A stretch of DNA of 64,000 nt from Dryococelus australis (taxonomy: Eukaryota > Arthropoda > Insecta > Phasmatodea > Phasmatidae), in the NCBI GenBank assembly GCA_029891345.1, contig CM056993.1:272274900-272338899 (forward strand), written 5' to 3'. How positions within the stretch are numbered: position 1 is the stretch's first letter; each line of letters opens with the position of its first letter. Below are positions 1 to 10,109 of the stretch, one piece after another. The position numbers and the translations under genes are program-made. The notes beneath the pieces were generated by a model that was not told the origin of the DNA, did not search any database, and saw only the letters and a program-made list of their open reading frames with translations.

Positions 1-369
1 ATTAAAAACAGCATAGAAAAGGCAGTTTTCTAACCATTTTGGTAGAACTTTATAGACAAATATTGTGCACAAATCTCAATTTTGTTGTAGTAGAACCAAC
101 CTTTCCTTTGTTACAAATAACTTTTGTCCCCCGCCATCACAGTGGAAAATTGAGTCATCATTTGAATTAGAGATGGAACCAGAAACACATGCAACAATAG
201 TGACATGATACACTCGCTAATTAAATATACACGTGTCTTAGCCAGGACTCAAACCCAGAAAACCTCTTGCCATAAGCTATAGCATGCAATCTATTGCATT
301 GCGGAAATAGGATTCACAGTATTAACTCAGAAATCATCAGTCTAATGTTTTGAATGACATTATTTACTA
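1..369. other. Intergenic DNA with one B-box-like motif
   Basis: No gene is seen. At about 243-258 the minus strand reads GGGTTTGAGTCCTGGC, close to a Pol III B box, with TAGCTTATGG (A-box-like) about 20 bases upstream at roughly 271-280. The flanking text resembles the repeat units at 39.16-40.25 kb, so this may be a scrap of the same tRNA-derived repeat family. Confidence 0.35.
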
Positions 370-1700
370 ACCTGTAATAATTACAGGCCCATCATTTTGA
401 AAATAAGTACGTGAGCCCATTGTTACTCTACTTATGTGACGAATTTGACGGAAATCCGTTGATATTGGATAAAATCTTTCTTATTTTATGGTACTGTCTT
501 ACAAAATTGCCTGAAAATATATTAGTTATACAATGTTTCTAATAGTGTGTGCCAACACAAATTTTGATTAAGTTTGGTTAAATATAGTACATCTGGGAAA
601 TCTATCTAAATTAGTTGTATAAAAGCCATTTTTAAAAATCAGTGTCTGGCCACACTTCATTCACGTAAATTTATATGGCCTGTAGCACTACCAGTGTACG
701 AAATATGCTGAGAATTAGTTGAATGGTTCCGAAATTATGGCAAAATATTTCATTTTCCAAATTGTATTAGTTTACAAAAAAGCCGGCAATAGAATATCTC
801 TATAGCATAATTGATGCTTCTAATAAACACTGTTAGAGTATAAAATTTGGTTGAATTGTTACAGAAATACTACATACCTACTAAATTTACTTATATTAAC
901 GCACTTAAAAAAAAGCCTTCATACCTAAAATATTTCAGTTTGATTCCCTACTGCAGCACTACTTGCTTGTAAAATTTGGTGGGAATCAGTTGATTACTCC
1001 TCGGGATGTGGCAAAATAATCTCCATTCTTTCATGTGACAATCTTCGAAATTGGAGGACAAAAGTATATGTATTAGTACATTTGATGATTATCATAGATA
1101 CTGCAAGTATACAAAGTTAAGTTCTAATTGGTTACATAGCTTTGTAAATAGAGCATAATATACTAAAAGGTTTGTATAGCCGCCATTCTAAAAATAACTG
1201 TCTGGCCCACTTAAAACATATAAATTGATATGACCTACCATAGTAAAACTTCATCGCTAAATTTGATTTAAGAATTGGTTATTGTTTCCCAAAATATGAC
1301 AAATTTTTTTTAAGTGGGTCTATTTCACAATATGGTGGCGAAATTATACTTTTTACTGACATGTTATATGGTTTTTGCTAGCACACAAACTTAGGTGGAA
1401 ATTTGTTTTGTAGTTTCCTAGATATAGACAACATAGATAAAATGGCTATATAGTCGTCATTTTGAAAATATGTGCTATACAGACCTGAAACATACAAGTT
1501 TACATCACCTGCCACAGTGCTACTTGTCTGCTAAATTTGGTGGTAATTGATTGTTTTCCTAGATATGACAAAAATGTTATTAGTTCATGTAGCTATTTTA
1601 CGAAATGGCAGACAAAAGCAGTTCTGGGTAAACACATGTGATAGTTATAATATATATATAACCAGCAGACATAGTTGAGTTGGAACTGATTGCTTGATTT
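370..1700. repeat. Degenerate tandem repeat, units about 280 bp
   Basis: Recurring landmarks show a diverged tandem array. A 'CCATTTTxAAAATxxxTGTCTGGCCC' type marker recurs near 391, 625, about 905, 1176 and 1451. A 'GCTAAATTTGGTGGxAATTGxTTG...GATATGACAAAA' type marker recurs near 690, 967, 1250 and 1530. Spacing is roughly 235-285 bases. Half-unit similarity, for example near 570 and 840, suggests each unit is itself an old duplication of about 140 bp. No long open frame runs through it. Confidence 0.55.
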
Positions 1701-2924
1701 CGACAATATAGCATACTAAGATATAATAACTCAGTAGCGAGTCGCAATATTTTCAAGAGTGAGGAGCAACTGTTGCAGTACAGTTGTAGTGCAATATTTT
1801 GAAAATGATGAAAACAGTGGCCATTAGTTACATATTGACAAATCTAGCTAGCTAGTTTGTTTCAACATAATCCCCTTAAGGCATTATACTACTTACTAAT
1901 ATTAAACGTGGTTGATATCCACTACAAAACAAGTTGTAAAAATGCCATTTAACTTAAGGAAGTTACAGTGAATTTTTTTAAGATCAAAATGACTGTAGGC
2001 CTGGACAAAATAACCAACATCACTAAACCAATAACAGACTAGCGTAAAAATCATGCATGCATAAATCTGCAACACTAACCAATGTAAGGTATGTTTCAGA
2101 AATTCCTTTGTTTTTAAAATTATCCAGGTTATGTGAGGACGACTATCTACCACCGACTATCTACCACCGTTCTATTTTAGTTTTGACCAAGTAGTATATT
2201 AGTTAAGGTTCTGTTTTATATTTTAATAACATGTGAATGCTTTTGTCATCATATTTATTTATTTTACCTACCTACCTCCCACTGCTGTGCCACTTGGCAA
2301 TTGTTACTTACTTCAGCTAGAAGTAATCTTACCGAACATTTTTCTTCCTGTTCATCTTTTAGTGCATTTAGAGAAAAATTTCAACTTTTAATTTGACTTT
2401 AATGTGTTCTACAAGTCTATAGTTCCTATTTAAATGTGTGTTTCAGTACCTATGTATAGATGTGCTACTGCTGTGGGAAGTTCAATGTCATATTTTTTTC
2501 TTTGTATTGAATGTTGCTACCATTTAACTTGTTTAATGATATTGTTGTGTGTGTAAATTCACTATTAAAATTATCTGTAGCTGTGTTGCCATTTATTCCA
2601 ACTTTAGAAAAATTATTTTAAAAAACAAATTTTTTACATGGGTTTGTATTTGAGATTCGAGGATATTTTGAAGGATTCAACAAAAAACAAGTTTCGACCC
2701 AACCCTACCTACAACAATTGCATCTGCTGTCCCCGAAGCATGCAACCAGTCACATCAAACAAGACATAAAAAAAAAAAAACTGAAAATTTTAAAAGCATT
2801 TGTGACACTGCAGATGCCACTTTACAAGAGTGTAGTTCATTGCATAGGACAGAATGGCAAATGGTAGACAATTCCAAAAGCTTTTGGTGTTAAATTTTCA
2901 GAGAGACAGAGGCATTAGGGAACA
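1701..2924. other. AT-rich intergenic DNA
   Basis: Nothing with recognisable coding potential. The last 100-200 bases before 2925 may hold further decayed hAT transposase sequence, but stops and shifts make it unreadable by eye. Confidence 0.4.
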
Positions 2925-3170
2925 AAGTTCAAACAAGTGTCCAAACCTGCAATTTCTGCGTTATGTTTGACCTTTTCAAATGCTGCTGTTGAAAGGGCTT
3001 TTTCTGTAGTGAACATTGTTACAGACCAGCTCAGACTTCTTATGTCTTAACACTGTTGAAAGCATTTTAAGAGTTAGGTGTGGTCTTCCTTCAGATTGTA
3101 AAGGATTTTGCCCTACCGAAAACATGAACATGTGTACGTTAAACGCAGGAAATGATACTGCCATAGTTCT
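2925..3170 (+). pseudogene. hAT-family transposase, C-terminal dimerisation region (fragment)
   Basis: The frame starting at 2925 reads LTFSNAAVERAFSVVNIV, the conserved motif of the hAT transposase C-terminal dimerisation domain. It stops at a TAA near 3048. The following motif, NTVESILRVRCGL, continues in another frame (open from 3016) to about 3170. The DDE catalytic part and zinc-finger N-terminus are absent, and no terminal repeats were found. hAT transposases cut and paste DNA with 8-bp target duplications; this copy is a dead 3' fragment. A host gene domesticated from hAT would not be expected to carry these breaks. Confidence 0.72.
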
Positions 3171-4320
3171 ACAAAATTTTTGTTTTTTATATATTTATTT
3201 TTGTGTGACAACTTTTGTAATATAGTGGTAGGTGATGACTAACACCTATAGTGAAACACTGTTTTCATAAGTGGTATGAAAATAAATATTTTTATCAACA
3301 AGTAAATTTTACATACGTAATGATACACTCATGGCTACACTCTCCAACTGTACAAATTTAGTAATATTACTAGTTTGTATTTCATTAGCATCCGTAGCAG
3401 TTTTTCTAAGTTGAAGTTTGGCAACTTCATACAATTGTAATATATTGCTCTCTAACTGGCAGTGTAATCTTTGCTTTTATGTAAATACAGTATGTTGAAA
3501 TTACGTGCCTTTTGTAAAATTTATGCCAAACTGATAACACACATTCACTATTTTAATGTTACTTTTTAAGAGTTTTTTTTTTTCTAGAAATGTCTGCTGG
3601 TATAATTTTAATAGCCGGCAATTAGAAAATGTACAATTCATGCATATGTCAAAGATGAAATCATAATGTATAATTTACATGCAGTTAAAAATAATATCGC
3701 ATTCACAATATGTTTGGGGGGATTTTTCATCCAATTTGGGAGGAATTTTGTTCAACCATCTGGTAGACTGCGACCAGATACCTGCGAGGACCACTTCGAC
3801 ACCCCCTAGGATGGGGCTCTGGACACCAACACCAGCTGCCCATCAACTCCGGAAGGTAGGCCAACACCGAACACCCCCTTAGCCACCCAGAGGGCTCTCA
3901 ACCTCACTGACAACTACACACCTTGCCGGAGGCCTACCCGTCGGATACTGTACAAGGGACTTGTCAAAGCCAAATGCAATATTGGTTCAAAGTCCACCTC
4001 TAGAGTTGACACACCCCTGTTTTTCCGACCTTACAACACAACCTTCGTTCATATGTGATGCATTTCCTCGTCCTAACCATCACATGTCGTTAACTTAAGC
4101 AACACATTTTTATTCTTTGTACATTAGTAGGTGGGTTAACTGTAAAAATAAATAGGAAACAAACTAGCAATCGCAAATGAAGTAATGCACCTGCCACGTG
4201 CAGAACATCAATGGAACTACACTCAGCAGGGGGATCAGCATTCATTGTAGCACGCAAACGGTGATGATTAGAACTACAGTTGGCATCAGCCCATTGTAGC
4301 ATGGCACTCGCTCAGTTTTT
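3171..4320. other. Non-coding; C-rich block at 3760-4090
   Basis: AT-rich to about 3755, then some 330 bases rich in ACC/CCC, unlike the surroundings and directly 5' of a LINE fragment. It could be a 5' UTR or ORF1 remnant of that LINE, but no zinc-knuckle or other ORF1 motif is visible, so it is left unassigned. Confidence 0.35.
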
Positions 4321-4329
4321 TGTATGTAA

Positions 4330-5175
4330 CAAAACTTTGCTGGAGCTGTATTTGTTGACCTTTCGAAATGGTCAATCATTCTATTCTGAAAAAATCTAGA
4401 GTATTATGGTATTAGAGGTGTTGCTTATAACCTGATTGAAAATTACCTCTCTAATAGACTGCTGTTGGTTGGTTCAAATTGACACACGCCAAAGTTGTGT
4501 GAATTACATAGATATTGGTGTCCCACAAGGAAGTGTGTTAGGACCTTTATAATTTTTTGGTTATATGAATTACTTTGGTAAATTAAAACTTCATGGCACA
4601 CCCATGTTATTTGCGGACACCGTACTTATTTATAAAAAAGATGTGAATATTCTGCAGATGCTATCCTGCATGCAAGATCTTATTACCTTGCAGGAAAAGA
4701 CCGAAATATGATTAATAGCCATTTACAATATTTATGGCTAATTTGGGGCACTGCTTCTAAAAGTGTACTTCGCCCCCTACAAGTGATACAGAACAGAGCA
4801 ATACGAACAACGTTTAACTACCATTTCTCAACACCATTAAAGGAAATGTATCAATCTTGTAAGGTACCAACTCCCTGTGAAATACCTGTATGAATTTAAT
4901 TTACTGTCTCACATCCACATCAACTCCAATAAACAAGACAATAGACATACTATTCACAAATGTGAAACATGCAAATGATAAAATTTTGCACACCATAACA
5001 CTAGATTAGGAAGAAAAGTACAACATTTGCAAGGGTACCAACTCTATCCTCCCCAATCATACTTAAGAAAGCCAACCTCAAAACCTTCAAAAGGCATCTA
5101 AAAAAGGAGTTATTAATTAAATTGTCTTGTTGAGACACTTTAATACCCTATTTTGATTTTAAAAAAGTAAAGATA
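4330..5175 (+). pseudogene. Non-LTR retrotransposon (Jockey/CR1-like) reverse transcriptase fragment
   Basis: Pieces of a LINE reverse transcriptase appear in order across frames. They are an 'LEYYGIRGVAYNLIENYLSNR'-type block near 4395-4460, GVPQGSVLGPL near 4519-4551, and the catalytic box reading LFADTVLIY near 4605-4632. One of the two usual adjacent aspartates is missing from that box. The C-terminal 'LQVIQNRAIRTTFN' motif lies in the 4708-4893 frame, and the tail reads 'ILKKANLKTFKRHLKK'. There is a probable internal deletion near 4700, where the palm runs straight into the C-terminal region. Endonuclease and ORF1 are absent, so the copy is truncated and inactive. Confidence 0.75.
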
Positions 5176-5190
5176 CAACTGTAAAATTTC

Positions 5191-5215
5191 TTTTTTTTTT
5201 TTTTTTTTTTTTTTT
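5191..5215 (+). repeat. Poly-T tract (25 T)
   Basis: An uninterrupted run of 25 T just after the LINE fragment. On the minus strand it is poly-A, which could mark the tail of a minus-strand retroposon ending here, but no body was recognised. Confidence 0.9.
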
Positions 5216-6479
5216 CAATATTTTGTTTTGACTGAATGTCTTACATTTATATAGATATATAAAATATATTAGGGTTTTCTTATTAACTTAATGCATGTTT
5301 ACTTGTCTCAGTGTTGGAATAAATACATACAGCTTATTTTTGTATAAATAGTATGCACATGTATATTCTCAAATAATACTATCGTGTTTAAGCTAGTATG
5401 CCTATTCCCTTTAGTCTTGTTTATTTAATATATTGAAATTGTAATTAATATAATATCTTAATTTTTTTACTTAATATTTTATGTAATATCAGTCACCATG
5501 TAATTGTTATGCTCATCGTTAAAGAACACCATTTTTGGCCTCTGCTCCAGAGGGTCAACAAAAAAAATTCTGTAAGAATTTTGTATGTGTACTGTTAATT
5601 TTTTTTGGCATGTACTAACAAAGTTGTAATACAAATAAAAAAATAAAATTTTAACCTGATAAAGCAATATAACTGAACGTTCATACTGGCCTATGTATAT
5701 TTTTTTTATGAATTCACACAATTGAATGAAAACACACATTAATAGCTGTATCCACTAATGTTAAGCTCTCAGTACCTTGTTAAGTGCTGCCAAACTAAAA
5801 TCACTAAGCTTCCCAACCGAGTAGAATAAAAGTTTGTAATTGGTATGGTTCAAGGGGAACTTCTGTGATGGTGCTCCTGTCCAGCAAAGTTGTTTACATT
5901 AACACTTACTGGCGCCAACAGTTCAATGAAACCAGAAACACACACAAATATAAAAAATTAATAGAAAAATGTTTCTACAAAAGAAACGTGTGTCCAGTAG
6001 CTATGGTTTTGGTCACATCTGCATTCAAATGCATTATATACCGAATGTCCTTGAAATTAAGTCATTTACTTCGTAATTTATATATTCAATTGTACGAATT
6101 CACATATATTATATATGTTTGTGTGTGATGATGTATGAAAGAATCTCCACACTTCCGTTTGCTGCATTAGCTTCAAAACAAATATGGAAAATTTGGTGAA
6201 TTAGTATTAAGTAAAAATTTTTATAACATGCTACAAAATTATGAAATACGTCATTATTTTGGTATACTAAAACGAGTCATGTCACCATTTAATAAACTAT
6301 AACTGCAAATTGGAACACATCATAATTGTTCACTTTTATACCCTCTGTTAAATAAAATCAGTCCATCCACGATTCCTATTATTTTGATTCATTTATAAAC
6401 GTTCCCAATAAGGGCACTAACCTCAATATAGCAAATGGCATTACATCAGAATTTAACATAACCCACACAGGGTACCCAC
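5216..6479. other. AT-rich DNA, probable host intron
   Basis: Downstream on the minus strand of the host exon ending at 6480, so probably intronic. No further exon could be identified with confidence. Confidence 0.35.
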
Positions 6480-6588
6480 CTGTTTTCAAATGTCACTTCT
6501 GAGGCAGCAACTTTTGAGGTCTTTTTCTCATCTCTTATTTTGATCTGCTGTAGCCGAAGAGTTACACGTGGAGAACCCGACTTATCCC
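6480..6588 (-). CDS. Host gene internal coding exon (exon 2), product unknown
   Basis: On the minus strand this 109-base segment is bounded by a 3' splice site (TTTTCTAG then GGG at 6588) and a 5' splice site (AACAG then GTGGGT at 6479). In the phase set by the upstream exon (one base carried over), it is fully open. It encodes about 36 residues beginning GDKSGSPRVTLRLQQIKIRD and ending near SEVTFEN; the other two frames contain stops. Basic and polar residues dominate, fitting a nuclear or cytosolic protein, but I do not recognise the family. It is too short for ordinary ORF finding. The next exon would lie below 6478 on the plus-strand coordinates and was not found. Confidence 0.68.
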
Positions 6589-6944
6589 CTAGAAAATTTC
6601 AATACGATTTAACAAATACATTCAACATTACATAACACAAAAATATTAACTGTAAGCAACTTAAGGAATTGAAAATATTAACTGTTGGCAAAACAGACAA
6701 TGAATGGTTCAACCATATAACAATAATTTGAAACGAAATTAATTCCAAGCATAGAAACCTCATACTGCCGTAAAAAGTAGAAGCAGCCGTGGATTTTCTA
6801 TTTTATTTATGAATTGCACGAAATCTGCTAAATAAGTCAACACTTACTATAAACTATCCACCTAGAGCAAGCACTACACAACTGCGGCAATAATCAACTC
6901 GCACGCAACAAACACGACACACCACGTCCAGCCAGACATCTTAC

Positions 6945-6972
6945 CTTTGTTTTGCGCTGGTAATTTTCTCAT
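6945..6972 (-). CDS. Host gene first coding exon (start codon, 9 codons), product unknown
   Basis: The minus strand reads ATG at 6972, then MRKLPAQNK plus one base, ending AACAAAG at 6945 before GTAAGA, a strong 5' splice site. Joined over a 356-base intron to the exon at 6588-6480, the frame stays open. The same frame upstream has no other ATG before an in-frame TAG about 75-90 bases away, so this is the natural start. The leader contains GGTGGCGGCGACAC and lies in GC-richer DNA. The two exons support each other: two consensus splice sites, a matching phase and an open frame. Confidence 0.66.
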
Positions 6973-7130
6973 CTCACAGGGGGCACCACGGGTTATTGGA
7001 CCCGTCCTATCGATAGCAGCAGAAACAAAACTGTAGTTCCGGTGGCGGCGACACTACTGGAATCAAGTGAACAACTACGTTCGGTTTCAACAGTTCACGG
7101 CTTTTTTCTTCAACAAATTCTTAATCACAA
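6973..7130 (-). promoter_or_regulatory. Probable 5' UTR of the host gene
   Basis: GC-richer than the flanks and directly upstream of the ATG at 6972 on the minus strand. The transcription start is not defined. No clear TATA box is seen close by. Confidence 0.4.
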
Positions 7131-7559
7131 CACATACTCATCAAAGAAATGTATGTACAGTTAATTTCTTACGACACACTAAACATACATTCCGCTACAA
7201 AACATCAGGCACATACTTTTCTCACTGAAAAAGAACTGCATTTTGAGTTCAACATTTGCTACACAACGCGTATTTTTAAATTCTTGCTGTTTAAAATCAG
7301 TATTATAAAAAACTACGCACCCACTTCATTCCACAAAAAAAAAAAACTTGCCACGTGTTAAAAAAAAACTTCTTTAGAACACAAAAAAAAAAAAACAATC
7401 TTTTAAAAACACACGAACTTCTAATAAACATTTCACAAGCAGTAAATACAAAACTATTTTTCCCGGCATTTTGGTCACGTGTGACCGACAAACTCTCCCA
7501 CTTTCTTCCCCCTACACCGGAAAATACAGATCGCAACGACATCTACCGGCCAATTCCGG

Positions 7560-7790
7560 CAAAACTCACTAGTAGTAGCATCCGAGACTGTGAGCAGGGT
7601 GGTCGTTCCTCTCTCCGCCGGTCGACCGCTCGGTAACGATTCGTTCAATGTTCTGCCGCCATCTTGGCAACAGCCCGCATTCGTGTGGCGAGAGGCGGGA
7701 CTTTAGCCCCGCCTCTGTTCCCCGTAGCTCCGCCCACTGGACGAAACACGCAAGCTCGGACTCCATGTTCCAACTCCCGCACAGGCTCAG
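7560..7790 (-). promoter_or_regulatory. GC/CpG-rich promoter-like block
   Basis: CpG-rich island in AT-rich DNA. The minus strand reads CCAAGATGGCGGC near 7658-7670, the YY1-type element common at housekeeping promoters and 5' leaders. GGGGCGGAGC-like GC boxes lie near 7705-7735. It is 600-800 bases upstream of the host start codon and may be a distal promoter or non-coding first exon. Confidence 0.45.
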
Positions 7791-8953
7791 TTCGGTCATT
7801 AAGATTTCCTATTAAATTTTGAGACTTTTGGCCTCTGTTTAACTGACGTTAAATAATTCCATGTACTCTATTTACACTCATGTTCCTACAAAATCGATTG
7901 CTGTAGCACAGTACCCAACGATATTGCAATTGCACAAGTCATCTTTTCAACCGTAATACTAATAATGTTGTTGCATGTAGGGGTGTGCGTTCGTCCCTAC
8001 ACCAGCCAATAGGAAAGAAGTAGTTGAGTACACGAGAACCAATCCTTTGCTTTCGCCCCCTGGCGCAACGAAATAATGAAAGCGAGTTCTGCAAAAATGT
8101 CGCTCCCTAGACACTACAGTTATAACAAACCTGGTACTCAAATTTTGAAAGGAAGTGTAGAAAAACTCATACATTTCTTTAAAACATTTTTCACAGTTTG
8201 CGTAATTTAAGACTTTGCATTACTGATAAAAGAGTAATCCGAACGTTTTACTTAAACTAGAGAATAGAAAATGTGCATTAAACATTGTGCACACAGATCG
8301 TACGTAATGGGCCATAATTCCAAATCTGTGAGTGAATATCTGAAATTCAAAGATAACTATGATTCAAACTACGTGGTACTAGTTAGCACTTATCTGTACT
8401 CAGAACAGTGCTCGAGGCCGGTTCTACAATGCACGGATACGTAAGAAAAAGACGGGATGAATTTTAACCGTTCTACAATACAAAAACATATACGTTCTTG
8501 CAACTTACGAAATCAAAAATAATTCGATTTTGCAAATTACTGTTATATATGTTTCTTAGTAAAAATATCTAGTTTTGTATATTTTTACAGTGTATAAAAA
8601 CACGTAAATACTACTGCCAAACCATGTGCACTTATTTATGAAAACAAAAATTATAATCACCACACCAAGTCGAAGTACTTATTGCCGTGTATACCACAAT
8701 AGCCGTAAAAACGAGTAACAACCAAATACTCGATTCCTATTGGCTACACGAATTCACAGACACGCAAGAGTTGGTAGTTGCCGAGCTTTCTTGTGTGTAT
8801 CCGTACGTTATCCGTGTGCGTGTCCTTGTAGGGCACGCCTTTACACATAACAGCTTATATTAATTTCGTGTCTACCTTTCGCTCTAACGTCTTGCCTCTG
8901 AAATTGCATTAACTTTCAGTTCTACGATTTTAAACACTGGCTACAAAATTTGC
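7791..8953. other. Intergenic DNA with scattered CCAAT boxes
   Basis: CCAAT at about 8004 and 8040 and ATTGG at about 8739 suggest promoter-like DNA but no adjoining gene was found. 8436-8795 is bounded by ACGGATAC-type inverted motifs (see findings). Confidence 0.3.
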
Positions 8954-9188
8954 AGGCTATTCGCGGTAAAGAGAGCACTTTTGAAAGCCCTCGCTTTTCA
9001 AATAATAGTCAAATATATTTTATTTTAGTTTTAGGCTTTAACTTCCGAGCGCTGTAACACACACACACACACAGTGTTGTTTACTGTTTATTACTTACAT
9101 TCCAATATATTTAAAAATGGTATTGAGAGGATAAAAAATGGCTGAAATTAAAAAGTAACTATGGCCTCAACAACCGTGAACAACCTAT
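8954..9188 (+). mobile_element. Small inverted-repeat element, GGCTGTTCACGG family (short subfamily)
   Basis: Starts AGGCTATTCGCGGTAAAG and ends CCGTGAACAACCTAT, so the termini are inverted copies. About 235 bp, with a CA microsatellite inside and no coding capacity. The body matches the copy at 37096 in reverse orientation. Confidence 0.65.
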
Positions 9189-9613
9189 CAACTTGCATTT
9201 GTGTATACGCCAAAGTTACAAAATAGCCATATAGCGTGATTTAATGATTTCGTGGTTTAATGATATCCCGTTTAGTTATATCGGCATTATACAAAACTCG
9301 GTATCTTAACCATACGTCAAAAATTAGCCTAACTCAAACATTGCCTATTGACAATTCTGCATCAATTAAAAAATAAATAAAAATTTATCGTGGACCTACA
9401 CAAATGGAGACAGCTGCATACTTCCTACACGAAAGCATTAGTGATCCTGTCATTAATAGCACTTCATTGTAGGCTGCTGTAATGTGGTTTTGTCAAACAA
9501 AACTAGATATATGTAAGTCAGTACCATATTGTACGTTGACTGTGCTAAACACGCTGTGGCCGACTCGGTAAAATAAGACAGATGTTGACGTGAGATTCTT
9601 TGTAGTCAAAGTA
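9189..9613. other. Intergenic, nothing recognised
   Basis: AT-rich sequence with no coding or repeat signal. Confidence 0.4.
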
Positions 9614-10109
9614 AGGCTGTTTCCGAATTCTCACGAAATACATACTTGTGCATACCTGTCCCCGGAAGTGACAAAACTATGTATATACTAGCGCTGTCCG
9701 AATTCCCAGTATAGTACACACCTGGCAAGTATTCGAGATTGCATACTTACTGGGCATACCTGCGTACTTACACCAGTCTCTGTATTTATTTCAGATGTGG
9801 ACATTAACGTGTAGGCCTACGTTTTGTGGTCATAAAGCTCGCGAGCTGTAAAAGTTAATAAGTATTGACACAATTTCGTTCTGTTTTATGTGTGAATAAT
9901 TGTTAGTTTAATAAATGTGCTTCCAATTATGAACAAAACTCTGAGCGTTTTATAGACGTATGCAGTATATTTCCCAGATGTATGCTTACAAATTATATTT
10001 GCAATCCGCATTTCCAAGTCATTACAAACCCAATTGAATTGTACTGTTCTTTCTTTTGTTATCAATGTGTACATTTCAAACTTGGGAATGTACATATCGA
10101 GGGACGAGG

